Shown one piece after another: positions 35,483-43,800 of a stretch of DNA of 64,000 bases; position 1 is the stretch's first letter, and the number at the start of each line of letters is the position of its first letter. Made by a program: the position numbers and the translations under genes. The stretch lies in the NCBI GenBank assembly GCA_963665935.1, contig OY762510.1, forward strand, positions 2,356,001 to 2,420,000. Reading direction: 5' to 3'. Below the pieces are notes generated by a model. That model did no database searches. It was given only the letters and a program-made list of their open reading frames with translations, and was not told the DNA's origin. Source of the stretch: Syntrophus sp963665935 (GTDB lineage Bacteria > Desulfobacterota > Syntrophia > Syntrophales > Syntrophaceae).

Positions 35483-35824
35483 TTATATGCCTATTTTGTA
35501 TCTATTCCCCACTTTTTTCGGTACGATTCCTTCCAGCAGCATGGTCAGATCCCGACGCTCGATCAGACCGTCTTCGGTCCACCGCTCCGGAAGGATGAAG
35601 CAGCCCCGTTCCAGGCGTTTGTACCAGAGAGCCAAACCATCCCGGTCCCAGTAGAGGAGTTTGACCATGTTGCGACGGCGGTTCACGAAGACGAACAGAG
35701 ATCCAGACAGGGGATCGGCCCCCAACTCGGATCGGATGAGGCCGCAGAGACCATCGAAAGATTTGCGCATGTCGCAGCGGCCGCGATACAGATAGATGTG
35801 GGTTGCCGCCGTCAGACCGAGCAC
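35483..35824 (-). CDS. tnpB: IS66 accessory protein TnpB
   Basis: 113 residues, the IS66 Orf2 family: YLYRGRCDMRKSFDGLCGLI, then GSLFVFVNRRRNMVKLLYWDRDGLALWYKRLE. It overlaps tnpA by 13 bases and precedes tnpC, and is required for transposition in this family. Confidence 0.95.
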   Translation of the reverse strand: MLGLTAATHIYLYRGRCDMRKSFDGLCGLIRSELGADPLSGSLFVFVNRRRNMVKLLYWDRDGLALWYKRLERGCFILPERWTEDGLIERRDLTMLLEGIVPKKVGNRYKIGI

Positions 35825-36135
35825 GGGGAGAGGCTCCGAAGCGTTTCAACGACGGTGCGGAGGGTGAAGGGATCGAATCCCCGATCCACCTCGATGGCGA
35901 AATTCTTGTCTGGATGAATTCGGATGCCGGAGCCGGTTTCGACCGCTCTTCCGGGAATCAGTTCCAGAAAACCTCCTGTGCAAGGTTCTTGTTCCCGGAG
36001 TCGGCGGCGCCAGGCATGAAACTGATGCCGATTGATCTGCTTTTCACGGCAAAATGTGGTGATGTTCAAGCCACTTGCTGCCTGGTCTTCGATGATGGTG
36101 CGCCAATGGGCTCGTCGTTCCGCTCTGATCATCAT
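35812..36135 (-). CDS. tnpA: IS66 accessory protein TnpA
   Basis: 107 residues with the helix-turn-helix pattern of IS66 TnpA (WRTIIEDQAASGLNITTFCREKQINRHQFHAWRRRL). It is the first gene of the element, read away from the right terminus. Confidence 0.93.
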   Translation of the reverse strand: MMIRAERRAHWRTIIEDQAASGLNITTFCREKQINRHQFHAWRRRLREQEPCTGGFLELIPGRAVETGSGIRIHPDKNFAIEVDRGFDPFTLRTVVETLRSLSPCSV

Positions 36136-36607
36136 ATTTTGCCTCCCAGAAAGAAATTTTTCTTTGTGGGAGGCTATAGCTCAGGGAATGACGGATGTGA
36201 AGATGGGTACATCAGACGCTTACCTATCAACAGCATTGAGATTTATGGCGGAGATATGGTGAACAATTGCATTCCAGGCAACCTGTTCAGCCTAAAGGTA
36301 ACAATTGGCGGCATCTCAGCGGTGTTATTTACCACACCTTCTGGTAACTCTAACGACCTGTTCACCATAACTGGGAGTGTCTTAGACGGCTTGTCGACTA
36401 GCCAGATTGTGCTATCAGACTTTAGCAGTGACAACTCCTACACCTTCATGCGTGATTATTTTGATATCGCTGAAATCACGATTGACGGAGGCAATAACCC
36501 CGTTCCCATTCCCGCTGCCTTCTGGCTTCTTGGTACAGGTCTGGTCGGTTTAGTAGGACTTAGGAGAAAGTTTCAGAAGTAACGAAACACATAATTAGTT
36601 TATTACG

Positions 36608-36834
36608 GAAAGGCAGGGTCAAATCGGCGAGCCGATCGCTTAACGTGTTGAAAACAGCATTATCATGATGCAAAAGGCCTCTAATCTCTTTGGATTAGAG
36701 GCCTTTTCTTTAAGAAAATTATTTTCCTGATACAGTATATCGTTTAACTATTTATAATTGTGCGATTTTCTTTCACATTGTAACGGTCCATCAACACGTT
36801 ACGCGATCGGCTCGTCAAATCGGCTCTGCCTTTT
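36608..36834. repeat. Inverted-repeat element, MITE-like
   Basis: About 45 bases at 36608-36652 (AAAGGCAGG..., GAGCCGATCGC, TAACGTGTTGA) reappear inverted at 36790-36834 with a few differences (TCAACACGTTACGCGATCGG onward). The inside holds only a terminator hairpin and AT-rich DNA, no gene. The size and terminal repeats fit a small non-autonomous element, or the scar of one. Confidence 0.6.
36672..36707. terminator. Strong bidirectional terminator
   Basis: A 15-base perfect stem AAAAGGCCTCTAATC / GATTAGAGGCCTTTT with a six-base loop, followed by further T residues. It would end the PEP-CTERM transcript and may also stop transcription from the right. Confidence 0.85.
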
Positions 36835-37070
36835 TTTAAGTTATAATTGGAAATCAACATTTTGAGTTCCTGCTATTGATGAGGACTCGTAGATCCCGCA
36901 CTTTCCAATGCCAAATATTTTTTGAAAAACGTTCCATCTAAATTCATCAAGTTCTTCCTGAAAGTGTTGAGCCGGGTGTTCTCATGCTTTAGGTAGATTT
37001 CAAATGCAAACTTGATTATTACGATTCTTTAGAAGAATCCCATAATGTATAACCTGTCTCAGGAGGACCA

Positions 37071-37478
37071 ATGAATACTCAAAAAAAACGTCTTCTCTTT
37101 GTTTGCGTAGAAAACTCGAATCGAAGCCAAATGGCAGAAGCCTTTGCTCGAATCCTCGCTGGCGATTCGATTGAGGCTTACAGCGCAGGATCAAGGCCAT
37201 CTGGAATCGTTAATCCAAAGGCAATTGAGGCAATGCGTGAGGTTGGGTACGATCTGTCACTACATAAGTCAAAAGCGCTATCTAATCTACCGGAAATGGA
37301 GTATGACTTTGTCGCCACAATGGGTTGCGGCGATGAGTGTCCTTTGATTCGGGCTCGCATAAGAGAGGACTGGTCAATCCCTGATCCAAAGAATATGAAT
37401 GCAGCAGAGTTTCGTGAGGTTCGGAATGTGATACGGGACAAGGTTCGTGCGGCTTTGGAGCAAATAGGCGTTTTATAA
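37071..37478 (+). CDS. arsC: Arsenate reductase, low-molecular-weight phosphatase type
   Basis: 135 residues, usual length. The N-terminus carries the P-loop CVENSNRS (C-x5-R) in FVCVENSNRSQMAEAFA. Cysteines in GCGDECP (about residue 87) are placed like the second redox cysteine of thioredoxin-coupled ArsC, and DPKN holds the general-acid aspartate. It reduces arsenate to arsenite. It is convergent with the permease-ArsR cluster, so it uses its own promoter; the SD CAGGAGGA is strong. Confidence 0.85.
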   Translation: MNTQKKRLLFVCVENSNRSQMAEAFARILAGDSIEAYSAGSRPSGIVNPKAIEAMREVGYDLSLHKSKALSNLPEMEYDFVATMGCGDECPLIRARIREDWSIPDPKNMNAAEFREVRNVIRDKVRAALEQIGVL

Positions 37479-37543
37479 TACAAAATAGTTCATAAAGGTC
37501 AAGTTGACTGGGTGTCGGACAAAATGATAGGTTCCGATCCTGT

Positions 37544-38647
37544 TTAAATAAGATTATGCAAGGGTAAGGCATTGAAGAGATAACCGACTACCATGATGCC
37601 AACACCGACAACACCGATTACTATGGCAATCAAGCGTGGCTTCAGCACGTTACGCAGAATTATAAATTCAGGCAGCGAAAGAGCAATTACGGCCATCATA
37701 AAAGCTAACACTGTGCCGAGTGCAGCACCTTTGCCAAGTAGAGCTTGAACAATTGGAATGATCCCAGCTGCATTAGAATACATGGGAATCCCAAGTAGAA
37801 CCGAAACAGGAACTGCCCACCACTGCTTTCCCATAAAACTTGCCATGAAACCTTCTGGAACGTAACCATGAATACCTGCACCCACTGCAATTCCGGCAAT
37901 AACGTAAGGCCAGACTTTGCTTAAGATTTCTCGTACAGCGTCTTGTCCATACCTTATCCTCATTACAGCTGATAATTTTTGATCATCATCCTCCGCTATT
38001 CCTACCGGCATATCATAAACCCAATTTTCAACGTACTTCTCCATACTAAGTTTGCCGATTACCCAACCAGATATAATGGCAATAAGCAAACCGGTGCTCA
38101 AATAGATAGCTGCCACTTGCCAACCGAAAAGCCCATAGAGAAGTACTAACGCAATTTCATTGATCATTGGAGCGGAAATCAAAAAAGAAAGGGTGATACC
38201 GAGTGGGACGCCAGTAGTAACGAAGCCGATGAACAAAGGCACGGCAGAGCAGGAGCAGAAAGGAGTTACGATGCCGAGTGCTCCGGCCAGGATGTTGCCG
38301 AACAATTCTCGCTTTCCAGCCAGCACCTTGCGCGTATGCTCAGGGGTAAAAAAAGAACGAATTATACCTACACCGAATACTACGAGCGTAAGAAGCATTA
38401 AAACTTTCGGGGCCTCAAATATAAAAAATTCCACAGCCGATGCGAGATGGGTCTGTCTCGACAGCCCCAACACAGAATAAGTCAACCAACTGGCTATTGG
38501 TATAAGAAAGTGATAGAGGATACCCCAAAAAATCAAAGCTGGTATGAGGAAGGAGAGAGACCGCCATAAACTACTGTTAGGTTTTTCTTCCTTCAGAGAT
38601 GAAGCTGAAGAAGAACAATCACAAGTTTTATTTATTATTGTATTCAC
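37544..38647 (-). CDS. Predicted permease, ArsP/DUF318 family
   Basis: 367 residues with at least eight hydrophobic segments. The signature PFCSCSAVPLFIGFVTTGVPLG (about residue 150) identifies the COG0701/ArsP-type permease family, members of which export organic or inorganic arsenicals. The N-terminus has a CDCSSS motif that might bind metal. It is the last gene of an operon with ArsR and a thioredoxin-like protein. The substrate is inferred from that context. Confidence 0.85.
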   Translation of the reverse strand: MNTIINKTCDCSSSASSLKEEKPNSSLWRSLSFLIPALIFWGILYHFLIPIASWLTYSVLGLSRQTHLASAVEFFIFEAPKVLMLLTLVVFGVGIIRSFFTPEHTRKVLAGKRELFGNILAGALGIVTPFCSCSAVPLFIGFVTTGVPLGITLSFLISAPMINEIALVLLYGLFGWQVAAIYLSTGLLIAIISGWVIGKLSMEKYVENWVYDMPVGIAEDDDQKLSAVMRIRYGQDAVREILSKVWPYVIAGIAVGAGIHGYVPEGFMASFMGKQWWAVPVSVLLGIPMYSNAAGIIPIVQALLGKGAALGTVLAFMMAVIALSLPEFIILRNVLKPRLIAIVIGVVGVGIMVVGYLFNALPLHNLI

Positions 38648-38667
38648 TTTAAATTCTCCTCGGCTGA

Positions 38668-38907
38668 TTAAATTCCTTCCCTAATGAGAGCTTTGATGGT
38701 CTCAAAGCTTGGCAGAGGCTTTCCAGAATATTTGAGTTTTCCATTGATCACAAGACCGGGTGTTGAAATGGTATACTTCATGATTTCCTGCATATTGGAA
38801 ACATTTGTAATTTCTGCCTCTATGCCCAATTCTTTTATTGCTTTCCTTGCCATTTCTTCCACCTTGTGGCAATTGGTACATCCAGGTCCTAGTATCTTGA
38901 TTTCCAT
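38668..38907 (-). CDS. Thioredoxin-like small redox protein
   Basis: 79 residues from the ATG at 38907, preceded by GGAGGTAGC. The CxxC site is in GPGCTNCHKVEEMA. The fold ends with the cis-proline strand STPGLVINGKLKYSG. It belongs to the redox-active disulfide protein 2 family that often accompanies ArsP-type permeases and ArsR. It may keep the permease or a metal site reduced. Confidence 0.88.
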   Translation of the reverse strand: MEIKILGPGCTNCHKVEEMARKAIKELGIEAEITNVSNMQEIMKYTISTPGLVINGKLKYSGKPLPSFETIKALIREGI

Positions 38908-38982
38908 AGTTGCTACCTCCTTGATAAAAGCTCGTATTAGTGATGGCAAGTTGGCAAAAATACCAATGATTGCCGATAAAAA

Positions 38983-39303
38983 TTATTGTTTGCATAAACA
39001 AACTTCATGCTTTTTGACCTTGCTTTCAATTACAGCCGTAACACAGGTAAAAAAATCAGTTATGCATGGAACATCCAGCGTATAGATCATATCCATTCCT
39101 TCTTTCCGCGAGGAAACGATACCGGCTTCCTTCAAAACGAGCAGATGTTTTGAAACCGTGGATTTATCTAGTTTAAATAGTTGAAATAGCTCTGAAAAAG
39201 AGCATGAGCCATTTTTTAAAACATCGATAATCATCAGCCGGACAGGATGTGCCATGGCCTTAATGATTTTTGCTCTTATTTCTGCTTCAAGAAATGTAAT
39301 CAT
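38983..39303 (-). CDS. ArsR-family metalloregulator
   Basis: 106 residues. Winged helix with recognition region FKLDKSTVSKHLLVLKEAGIVSSRKEG. Cysteines near the C-terminus (FFTCVTAV, EVCLCKQ) could form a thiolate site for arsenite or a similar metalloid. AGGTGGTGATTAATT precedes the ATG. It is first in the operon and presumably represses it. Confidence 0.88.
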   Translation of the reverse strand: MITFLEAEIRAKIIKAMAHPVRLMIIDVLKNGSCSFSELFQLFKLDKSTVSKHLLVLKEAGIVSSRKEGMDMIYTLDVPCITDFFTCVTAVIESKVKKHEVCLCKQ

Positions 39304-39318
39304 AATTAATCACCACCT

Positions 39319-39340
39319 GTTTGCTAATATGCCAACAAAC
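39319..39340. promoter_or_regulatory. Candidate ArsR operator
   Basis: GTTTG-N12-CAAAC (GTTTGCTAATATGCCAACAA and two more bases) lies just upstream of the ArsR start. ArsR-type proteins usually bind such short interrupted palindromes over their own promoter. Confidence 0.45.
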
Positions 39341-39536
39341 CAATAAAAGTCAAGAAAACGATTTGACCATTGGGCAACGGTTTTGGAATCAATAATCTTG
39401 AATTTCATTCCTAGTATCCTCACCTTTCAATCAGAAAATTAATTTCAATTTTGAAAAAGCTGTAAACTAACTTTGAATGAATAATCTATAATGTTGATTA
39501 GCAATGAATGATGCGGACTTGTAGATACCGTTCTTG

Positions 39537-40508
39537 TCAAACCAAAATTGGCTGAAAGTTTGGATCATATTTCTTCCCAGATTTCAGGACGCCGAAAATA
39601 ACATGAACCAGTTTTCGCATAATAGCGCAGACAATAACTTTTCCGTTCTTGCCTTTATCTTTCAGGCGGTTATAGAAATCAATCATGACAGGATTACATT
39701 GAATAGAAACCAAGGCCGGCATGTACAGGGCTTTCCTGAGCCGGGCATTTCCAATTTTGGATAATCTTGGTTTCCCCTTGATAGACGATCCGGACAGCTT
39801 CTCGCGTGGTGCCAATCCGATGAAGGCGACCATTTGACGGACATGGCTGAATTTATCCAGATCATCCAATTCTGCTATGATTCGAGGGATCGTTGCTTTG
39901 CCCAAGGCGGGAATAGATTTCAACAATTCCTCCTTCTCTTTGAGATGTGGATTTTTCTTTATCAACTCGTCAATTTGCTTCCGAATTTTTTCAATTTCCT
40001 GATCCAGATAAGCAATATGCTCTTTGATCAAAGACGTGACAGATTCATGCGCTGTGCTGATCCGATTCTTCTCCTGACTGCGCATGTCAATCAGGCTATC
40101 AACCCGTCTGACCAGGGCTTTCAAGGATCGAATTTCCGGTAAAGGCGGAATCCACTCCCTGGGCTTCATCGCCAGACAGAACCGGGCAATCAGCGCGGCG
40201 TCCATTTTATCTGTTTTTGTACGAATCATTTCACTCTGGGCAAAGCCTTTGATTCGGGCAGGATTGACAATGCTGACGATGTGACCGGCGTCATGAAGAT
40301 AGACCGCTAAATCATCTCCGCAGCTGCCAGTGGCTTCCAGGCAGGCATGGACTTTTTCAACCCCCTGTTTCTCAAGCCATAGAGTCAGTGCCTCAAACCC
40401 TTCTAACGAATTTTTACAGGTTTTATGCTTGGATTTCCCATCGATAAGAAGGGCAGCATCAAATTTCTGTTTGGCCAGATCTATTCCAAGAACTACAGAT
40501 AATGGCAT
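39537..40508 (-). CDS. IS110-family transposase
   Basis: 323 residues, complete. N-terminal DEDD RuvC-like domain starts VVLGIDLAKQKFDAALLIDGK, with a second acidic site near KTDKMDAALIARF. The C-terminal Transposase_20 domain contains SIPALGKATIPRIIAEL and FIGLAPREKLSGSSIKG. IS110 elements have no terminal inverted repeats, so exact element ends cannot be read; the flanks (about 39.4-39.53 and 40.51-40.75 kb) probably contain them and their bridge RNA. Confidence 0.92.
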   Translation of the reverse strand: MPLSVVLGIDLAKQKFDAALLIDGKSKHKTCKNSLEGFEALTLWLEKQGVEKVHACLEATGSCGDDLAVYLHDAGHIVSIVNPARIKGFAQSEMIRTKTDKMDAALIARFCLAMKPREWIPPLPEIRSLKALVRRVDSLIDMRSQEKNRISTAHESVTSLIKEHIAYLDQEIEKIRKQIDELIKKNPHLKEKEELLKSIPALGKATIPRIIAELDDLDKFSHVRQMVAFIGLAPREKLSGSSIKGKPRLSKIGNARLRKALYMPALVSIQCNPVMIDFYNRLKDKGKNGKVIVCAIMRKLVHVIFGVLKSGKKYDPNFQPILV

Positions 40509-40929
40509 AAATATAACCTCTTGTAATGATAACTGTGACCATTGGTAAAAGAGCTTCGTTCGAATCCATCTTGCAAGTACAAACTCATTCCCATTTGAGA
40601 AGGTTTCTGATACCGTCCGAGTTACAGAACAAAGCTGTGAGAGAAGGATCTACTCTACGAACCATGCTCATAGGCATTAGATGAAACACAGATTCTCTCC
40701 TCCCATTTTATCCCTGTTCACTGGGTTTGGTTCCTAACATTGATTGATCCATAAGAACACAAGATGAAGTTACTGAAGATCGGAATAAATATAGTCAGAA
40801 AAAAATATGTATCAGCCAGATGAAAAAAGTTAATTCTCTACAGTAAGTCTAAATAATTTTATGATGTTATGTGTTTACTCTCTACGATAAAATTAAAAAT
40901 CATTAATAGTATCAAATTAAAACTTTAAA
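40509..40929. other. Spacer between IS110 and tRNA fragment
   Basis: No gene. The first about 200 bases are likely the IS110 5' flank, where this family encodes its bridge RNA. The rest is AT-rich and runs up to the tRNA fragment, the inner side of the putative attachment site. Confidence 0.4.
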
Positions 40930-40974
40930 CTCCGGAACCAAAGGCCGCGCGTTCGAATCGCGCATCGCCCACCA
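40930..40974 (+). other. 3' half of tRNA-Arg(CCG), putative att site
   Basis: The sequence runs from the anticodon loop (CTCCGGA, anticodon CCG) through the T arm (GCGCG TTCGAAT CGCGC) to an encoded CCA end. The 5' half of the tRNA is absent; upstream DNA is AT-rich and cannot pair. Integrative elements that use tRNA genes leave exactly such a 3' fragment at one end and a complete tRNA at the other, which would lie left of the window. Confidence 0.75.
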
Positions 40975-40980
40975 AAATCA

Positions 40981-41009
40981 AGGGGTTACAAAAGGTAATC
41001 CCTTTTTTT
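40981..41009 (+). terminator. Terminator of the original tRNA gene
   Basis: AGGGGTTAC paired with GTAATCCCT (one G-T pair), loop of five, then seven T residues, six bases after the CCA end. Confidence 0.8.
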
Positions 41010-41389
41010 GTGTCTACTCTTGTCTACGCACATCGCTCGTGTCAACTTCATTTTATACAGAAGATTGATAAAATAGATCCCGTAATGGAAGGCATACACC
41101 GGGTTAGCATCGGTGCAAACTTCAACATTTTTATAAATTCCCCGAATCGTACTCCACCCGTAGGATCGGGGTATGGCCCGTAGTTCTTATGCCTTCCGTT
41201 GCTCACATCGAGATTGATGCGGCTCAGGATGACAGCATTATTGGCTTTTTGCTTCATGACGAACGCAAAATGCGAGCCATAGAACTTCTCTAAATTTTCC
41301 GAAACCTTCAAAAATATATGAAATGTAAGGATGAGAGACTCCTTCCTTGTTGGTTGACATCATAAAATAAAAATTTGGAGGTGTGCTTC
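41010..41389. other. Intergenic stretch before yjbQ
   Basis: No reliable gene. A minus-strand frame at 41048-41311 starting at TTG has protein-like stretches (NNAVILSRINLDVSNGRH) but no family and no clear start; it may be a remnant. The yjbQ ribosome binding site GGAGGTG is at its right end. Confidence 0.4.
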
Positions 41390-41809
41390 ATGAAATCTTA
41401 TCGGAAAGAATTGTGGTTCAATGTTCCTGTCAGAAGAGGGTTTATCAACATTACCGACCAAGTAGAGCAATGCCTGAAAGAAAGCGGTGTGTCTGAAGGC
41501 CTTATACTTGTTAACGCAATGCATATAACAGCCTCAATCTTCATAAATGACGATGAGCCTGGTTTGCATCAGGATTATGAAAAATGGCTGGAAAATCTCG
41601 CACCGCATGAACCAATTTCAAGATACCAGCACAACCGGACAGGTGAAGACAACGGAGACACTCATTTGAAGCGGCAAATCATGGGAAGAGAGGTTGTTGT
41701 TGCTATCACTGATGGTAAACTTGATTTTGGGCCTTGGGAACAGATATTCTACGGTGAATTTGATGGACGGAGAACAAAGAGAGTGCTTGTAAAGATCATT
41801 GGAGAATGA
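41390..41809 (+). CDS. yjbQ: YjbQ family protein (UPF0047)
   Basis: 139 residues from the ATG at 41390, six bases after GGAGGTG. Family motifs are LVNAMHITASIFINDDEPGLHQDYEKWL and the histidine/aspartate-bearing THLKRQIMGREVVVAITDGKLDFGPWEQIFYGEFDGRR. Relatives have thiamine phosphate synthase side activity. It is the first intact chromosomal gene right of the tRNA fragment. The frame after its stop continues into the RTX remnant. Confidence 0.9.
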   Translation: MKSYRKELWFNVPVRRGFINITDQVEQCLKESGVSEGLILVNAMHITASIFINDDEPGLHQDYEKWLENLAPHEPISRYQHNRTGEDNGDTHLKRQIMGREVVVAITDGKLDFGPWEQIFYGEFDGRRTKRVLVKIIGE

Positions 41810-41911
41810 CATTTTTTAAAATGGATCATTATGAACGGAATGAAGGGGTTTGGCAATGCTGAGAACGGTTACGGCAACGCTCTTGCCAACCGTATTGCCG
41901 GGAACAGCAAT

Positions 41912-43326
41912 GAGATATTGTCAAATGTTGTGGATGATATTTTTTCTCAGCGTATCCATCCCAGCCATAATTAAGCAGCCTCTTTCATGATTATGCCATC
42001 CACAAATCAGATACCTTCAATGACTTTACCGATGAGTTGATGTCCCCTGATTTTCTGCCAGGTTTTTTCCGCTTCCATCGCCAGTTTGAAAACCATGGTC
42101 AGCGTTGCCAATCTTGAGCCGCAGCCTTTTGTCCGATTTGTGCGGAGCCTGACCGTGGCAAAAGTCGATTCAATAGGATTGGTTGACCGGATATGACGCC
42201 AGTGTTCCGCGGGAAAATCATAAAACGCAAAGAGAATGTCCTTATCCTTCTCCAAACAGTTGCAGGCCTTTTCATATTTTGCCTGGTATTGAGACAGGAA
42301 GTGGTTGTAGGCCTTGAAGGCTTCCTCCTTGGTCGGCGCCATGTACATGTCCCGGATATGCGCCTTGGCTCTCGGTTGGACGCTTTTCGGCATCTTATCC
42401 AGAATATTAGCCGTTTTATGAACCCAGCAACGCTGCTCTATCGTTTCTGGAAATTCCTCCCGCAGGGCTGCCCAGAATCCCAGGCTGCCGTCACCAAGCG
42501 CCAACTTGGGACCTGCTTTGAGCCCCCTGTACTTGAGATCGCGCAGCATCTCCTGCCAAGCCTGTTTGCTTTCCCTATAGCCATCGAGAATGGAGACGAG
42601 TTCTTTCTTCCCGTTTTCCAATGTCCCCATAATGATCAGGATGCATTGCCGCTTATTCTCGGCATCTTCCAAACGAACGTTGAAGTAAATGCCGTCTGCC
42701 CAGAAATACACATACCTCTTGCCGGAAAGATCACGTCCGGCCCACTCCTGATAATCCCGCTCCCAGAGCCTCTTCAACCGGACGATATTGGTGGCGGAAA
42801 GCCCCGATGCATTCTTCCCCAATATGGATTCCAGCACCTTGCTGAAATCTCCTGTGGAGATCCCCTTAAGATATAGGGCCGGAATTAAGGCATCAACTGA
42901 AGGAATCCGACACATATATCTTGGCAGAATATTGCTGGTAAAATGCAGGCCGTCTCTTTTGTCATGAATCCGGGGCTGTTTTAACCTCAGGGGGCCAATA
43001 CCCGTTACAATCTCTCTTGCCGGCAAGGAACCGTTTCTCACGACCAACCGTCTATTACGTGAGTCTTTTTCATGCTTGAAGCGCTCAATATACTCGGTGA
43101 CTTCGTTCTCGATCGCCGCCTGCAACATTCGGCAGGCTCCTTCTCGGATAATCAGCTCCAAGGCACTCTTTGCTTCTTCTTTAACTTGCTTTTCCCAATA
43201 ATCGCGGTCATTATTCTCCATGGGCGTATCCTTTCCTCCCCCTCTCCTAAGGGGGCACGTTATGGGTTTAAACGTTTGGAGGATACGCCTTCTTTCTATC
43301 CTGTCCACAACTTTGGGTTATATCTC
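41912..43326 (-). mobile_element. Complete IS256-family (Mutator-type) element
   Basis: 1415 bases with 46-base imperfect terminal inverted repeats: both ends begin GAGATAT and share TTGTGGA and GCGTATCC at the same positions. It is flanked by a 9-base duplication AACAGCAAT (41903-41911 and 43327-43335), the size expected for the family. One intact transposase gene inside. Confidence 0.93.
42007..43221 (-). CDS. IS256/Mutator-type transposase
   Basis: 404 residues from the ATG at 43221. Mutator-type motifs: the catalytic region with YVYFWADGIYFNVRLED, LALGDGSLGFWAALREEFPE, WVHKTANILDKMPKSVQPRAK, and the C-terminal glutamate region STNPIESTFATVRLRTNRTKG. Complete; a longer frame to 43308 has no better start. 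Confidence 0.93.
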   Translation of the reverse strand: MENNDRDYWEKQVKEEAKSALELIIREGACRMLQAAIENEVTEYIERFKHEKDSRNRRLVVRNGSLPAREIVTGIGPLRLKQPRIHDKRDGLHFTSNILPRYMCRIPSVDALIPALYLKGISTGDFSKVLESILGKNASGLSATNIVRLKRLWERDYQEWAGRDLSGKRYVYFWADGIYFNVRLEDAENKRQCILIIMGTLENGKKELVSILDGYRESKQAWQEMLRDLKYRGLKAGPKLALGDGSLGFWAALREEFPETIEQRCWVHKTANILDKMPKSVQPRAKAHIRDMYMAPTKEEAFKAYNHFLSQYQAKYEKACNCLEKDKDILFAFYDFPAEHWRHIRSTNPIESTFATVRLRTNRTKGCGSRLATLTMVFKLAMEAEKTWQKIRGHQLIGKVIEGI

Positions 43327-43800
43327 AACAGCAATGACAACACCCTTTACGGTCATGATGGCGATGACATACTGGATGGCGGGGCGGGTAATGACATCAT
43401 GACAGGCCTGGGGATAATGACGGGAGTTCTGACAACCGGTGCATTCCAGAGTGGAACTGTTGATTTTGCCACGGAATCGGATGACCGGATCATCTACAAT
43501 ACCTCGACAGGTGCGCTTTTTTACGATAAGGATGGAACAGGTTCCACAGAAGCATTACAAATTGCCGTCATTCGCGACACAAGCCACCCTGTGCTGACAA
43601 ATGCTGACTGTATGGTGATCTAAATGTCAGTCAACGCTTCTGCGTAGAACAAGTGGTTCAACAGTGCATTTGGAATTGGTTGTTTTTACATATTTTCATG
43701 GAACTTCTGAAAAGTCAGACGGCAAGTGGGGAAAGCAGACATCAACCTGCCGAGTCGTAAGAAAACAGTTTATTCGAATCAAGTCATGAAGGAGGATTTT

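Larger units (their letters stand above)
33675..36223 (-). mobile_element. Complete IS66-family element
   Basis: 2549 bases. The ends are GTAAGCG at left and its complement CGCTTAC at right, the standard IS66 termini, with further matching positions inside. The element is flanked by an exact 8-base duplication CTATCAAC (33667-33674 and 36224-36231), the size IS66 makes. It carries intact tnpA, tnpB and tnpC in the usual order. The perfect duplication and intact genes mark a recent insertion. Confidence 0.95.
33360..36582 (+). pseudogene. PEP-CTERM protein gene split by IS66
   Basis: The 5' part (33360-33674, 105 codons) begins with a signal peptide (KNILVILAICSLMIGLAVSAHAST). The 3' part (36232-36582, 116 codons) ends with a PEP-CTERM sorting tail: VPIPAAFWLLGTGLVGLVGL followed by RRKF. 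Removing the insertion and one copy of the 8-base duplication restores one 221-residue frame (SYAIN joined to SIEIYGG). The intact protein would have been exported and processed by an exosortase. AAAGGAG lies ahead of the start. Confidence 0.9.
41831..43623 (+). pseudogene. RTX-type calcium-binding protein remnant split by IS256
   Basis: Left of the element 27 codons remain (NGYGNALANRIAGNSN). Right of it the frame continues DNTLYGHDGDDILDGGAGND, a classic RTX nonapeptide run, then the C-terminal part DRIIYNTSTGALFYDKDGTG typical of M10-type secretion tails. Joining across one copy of the 9-base duplication restores the frame. The protein is far shorter than RTX exoproteins and lacks its N-terminus, so it was already truncated before or besides the insertion. 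Confidence 0.8.

Noticed and set aside
41048..41311. 87-codon minus-strand frame upstream of yjbQ
   Set aside because: TTG start without ribosome binding site and no recognised motif; possibly a remnant, kept only as a note in the intergenic entry.
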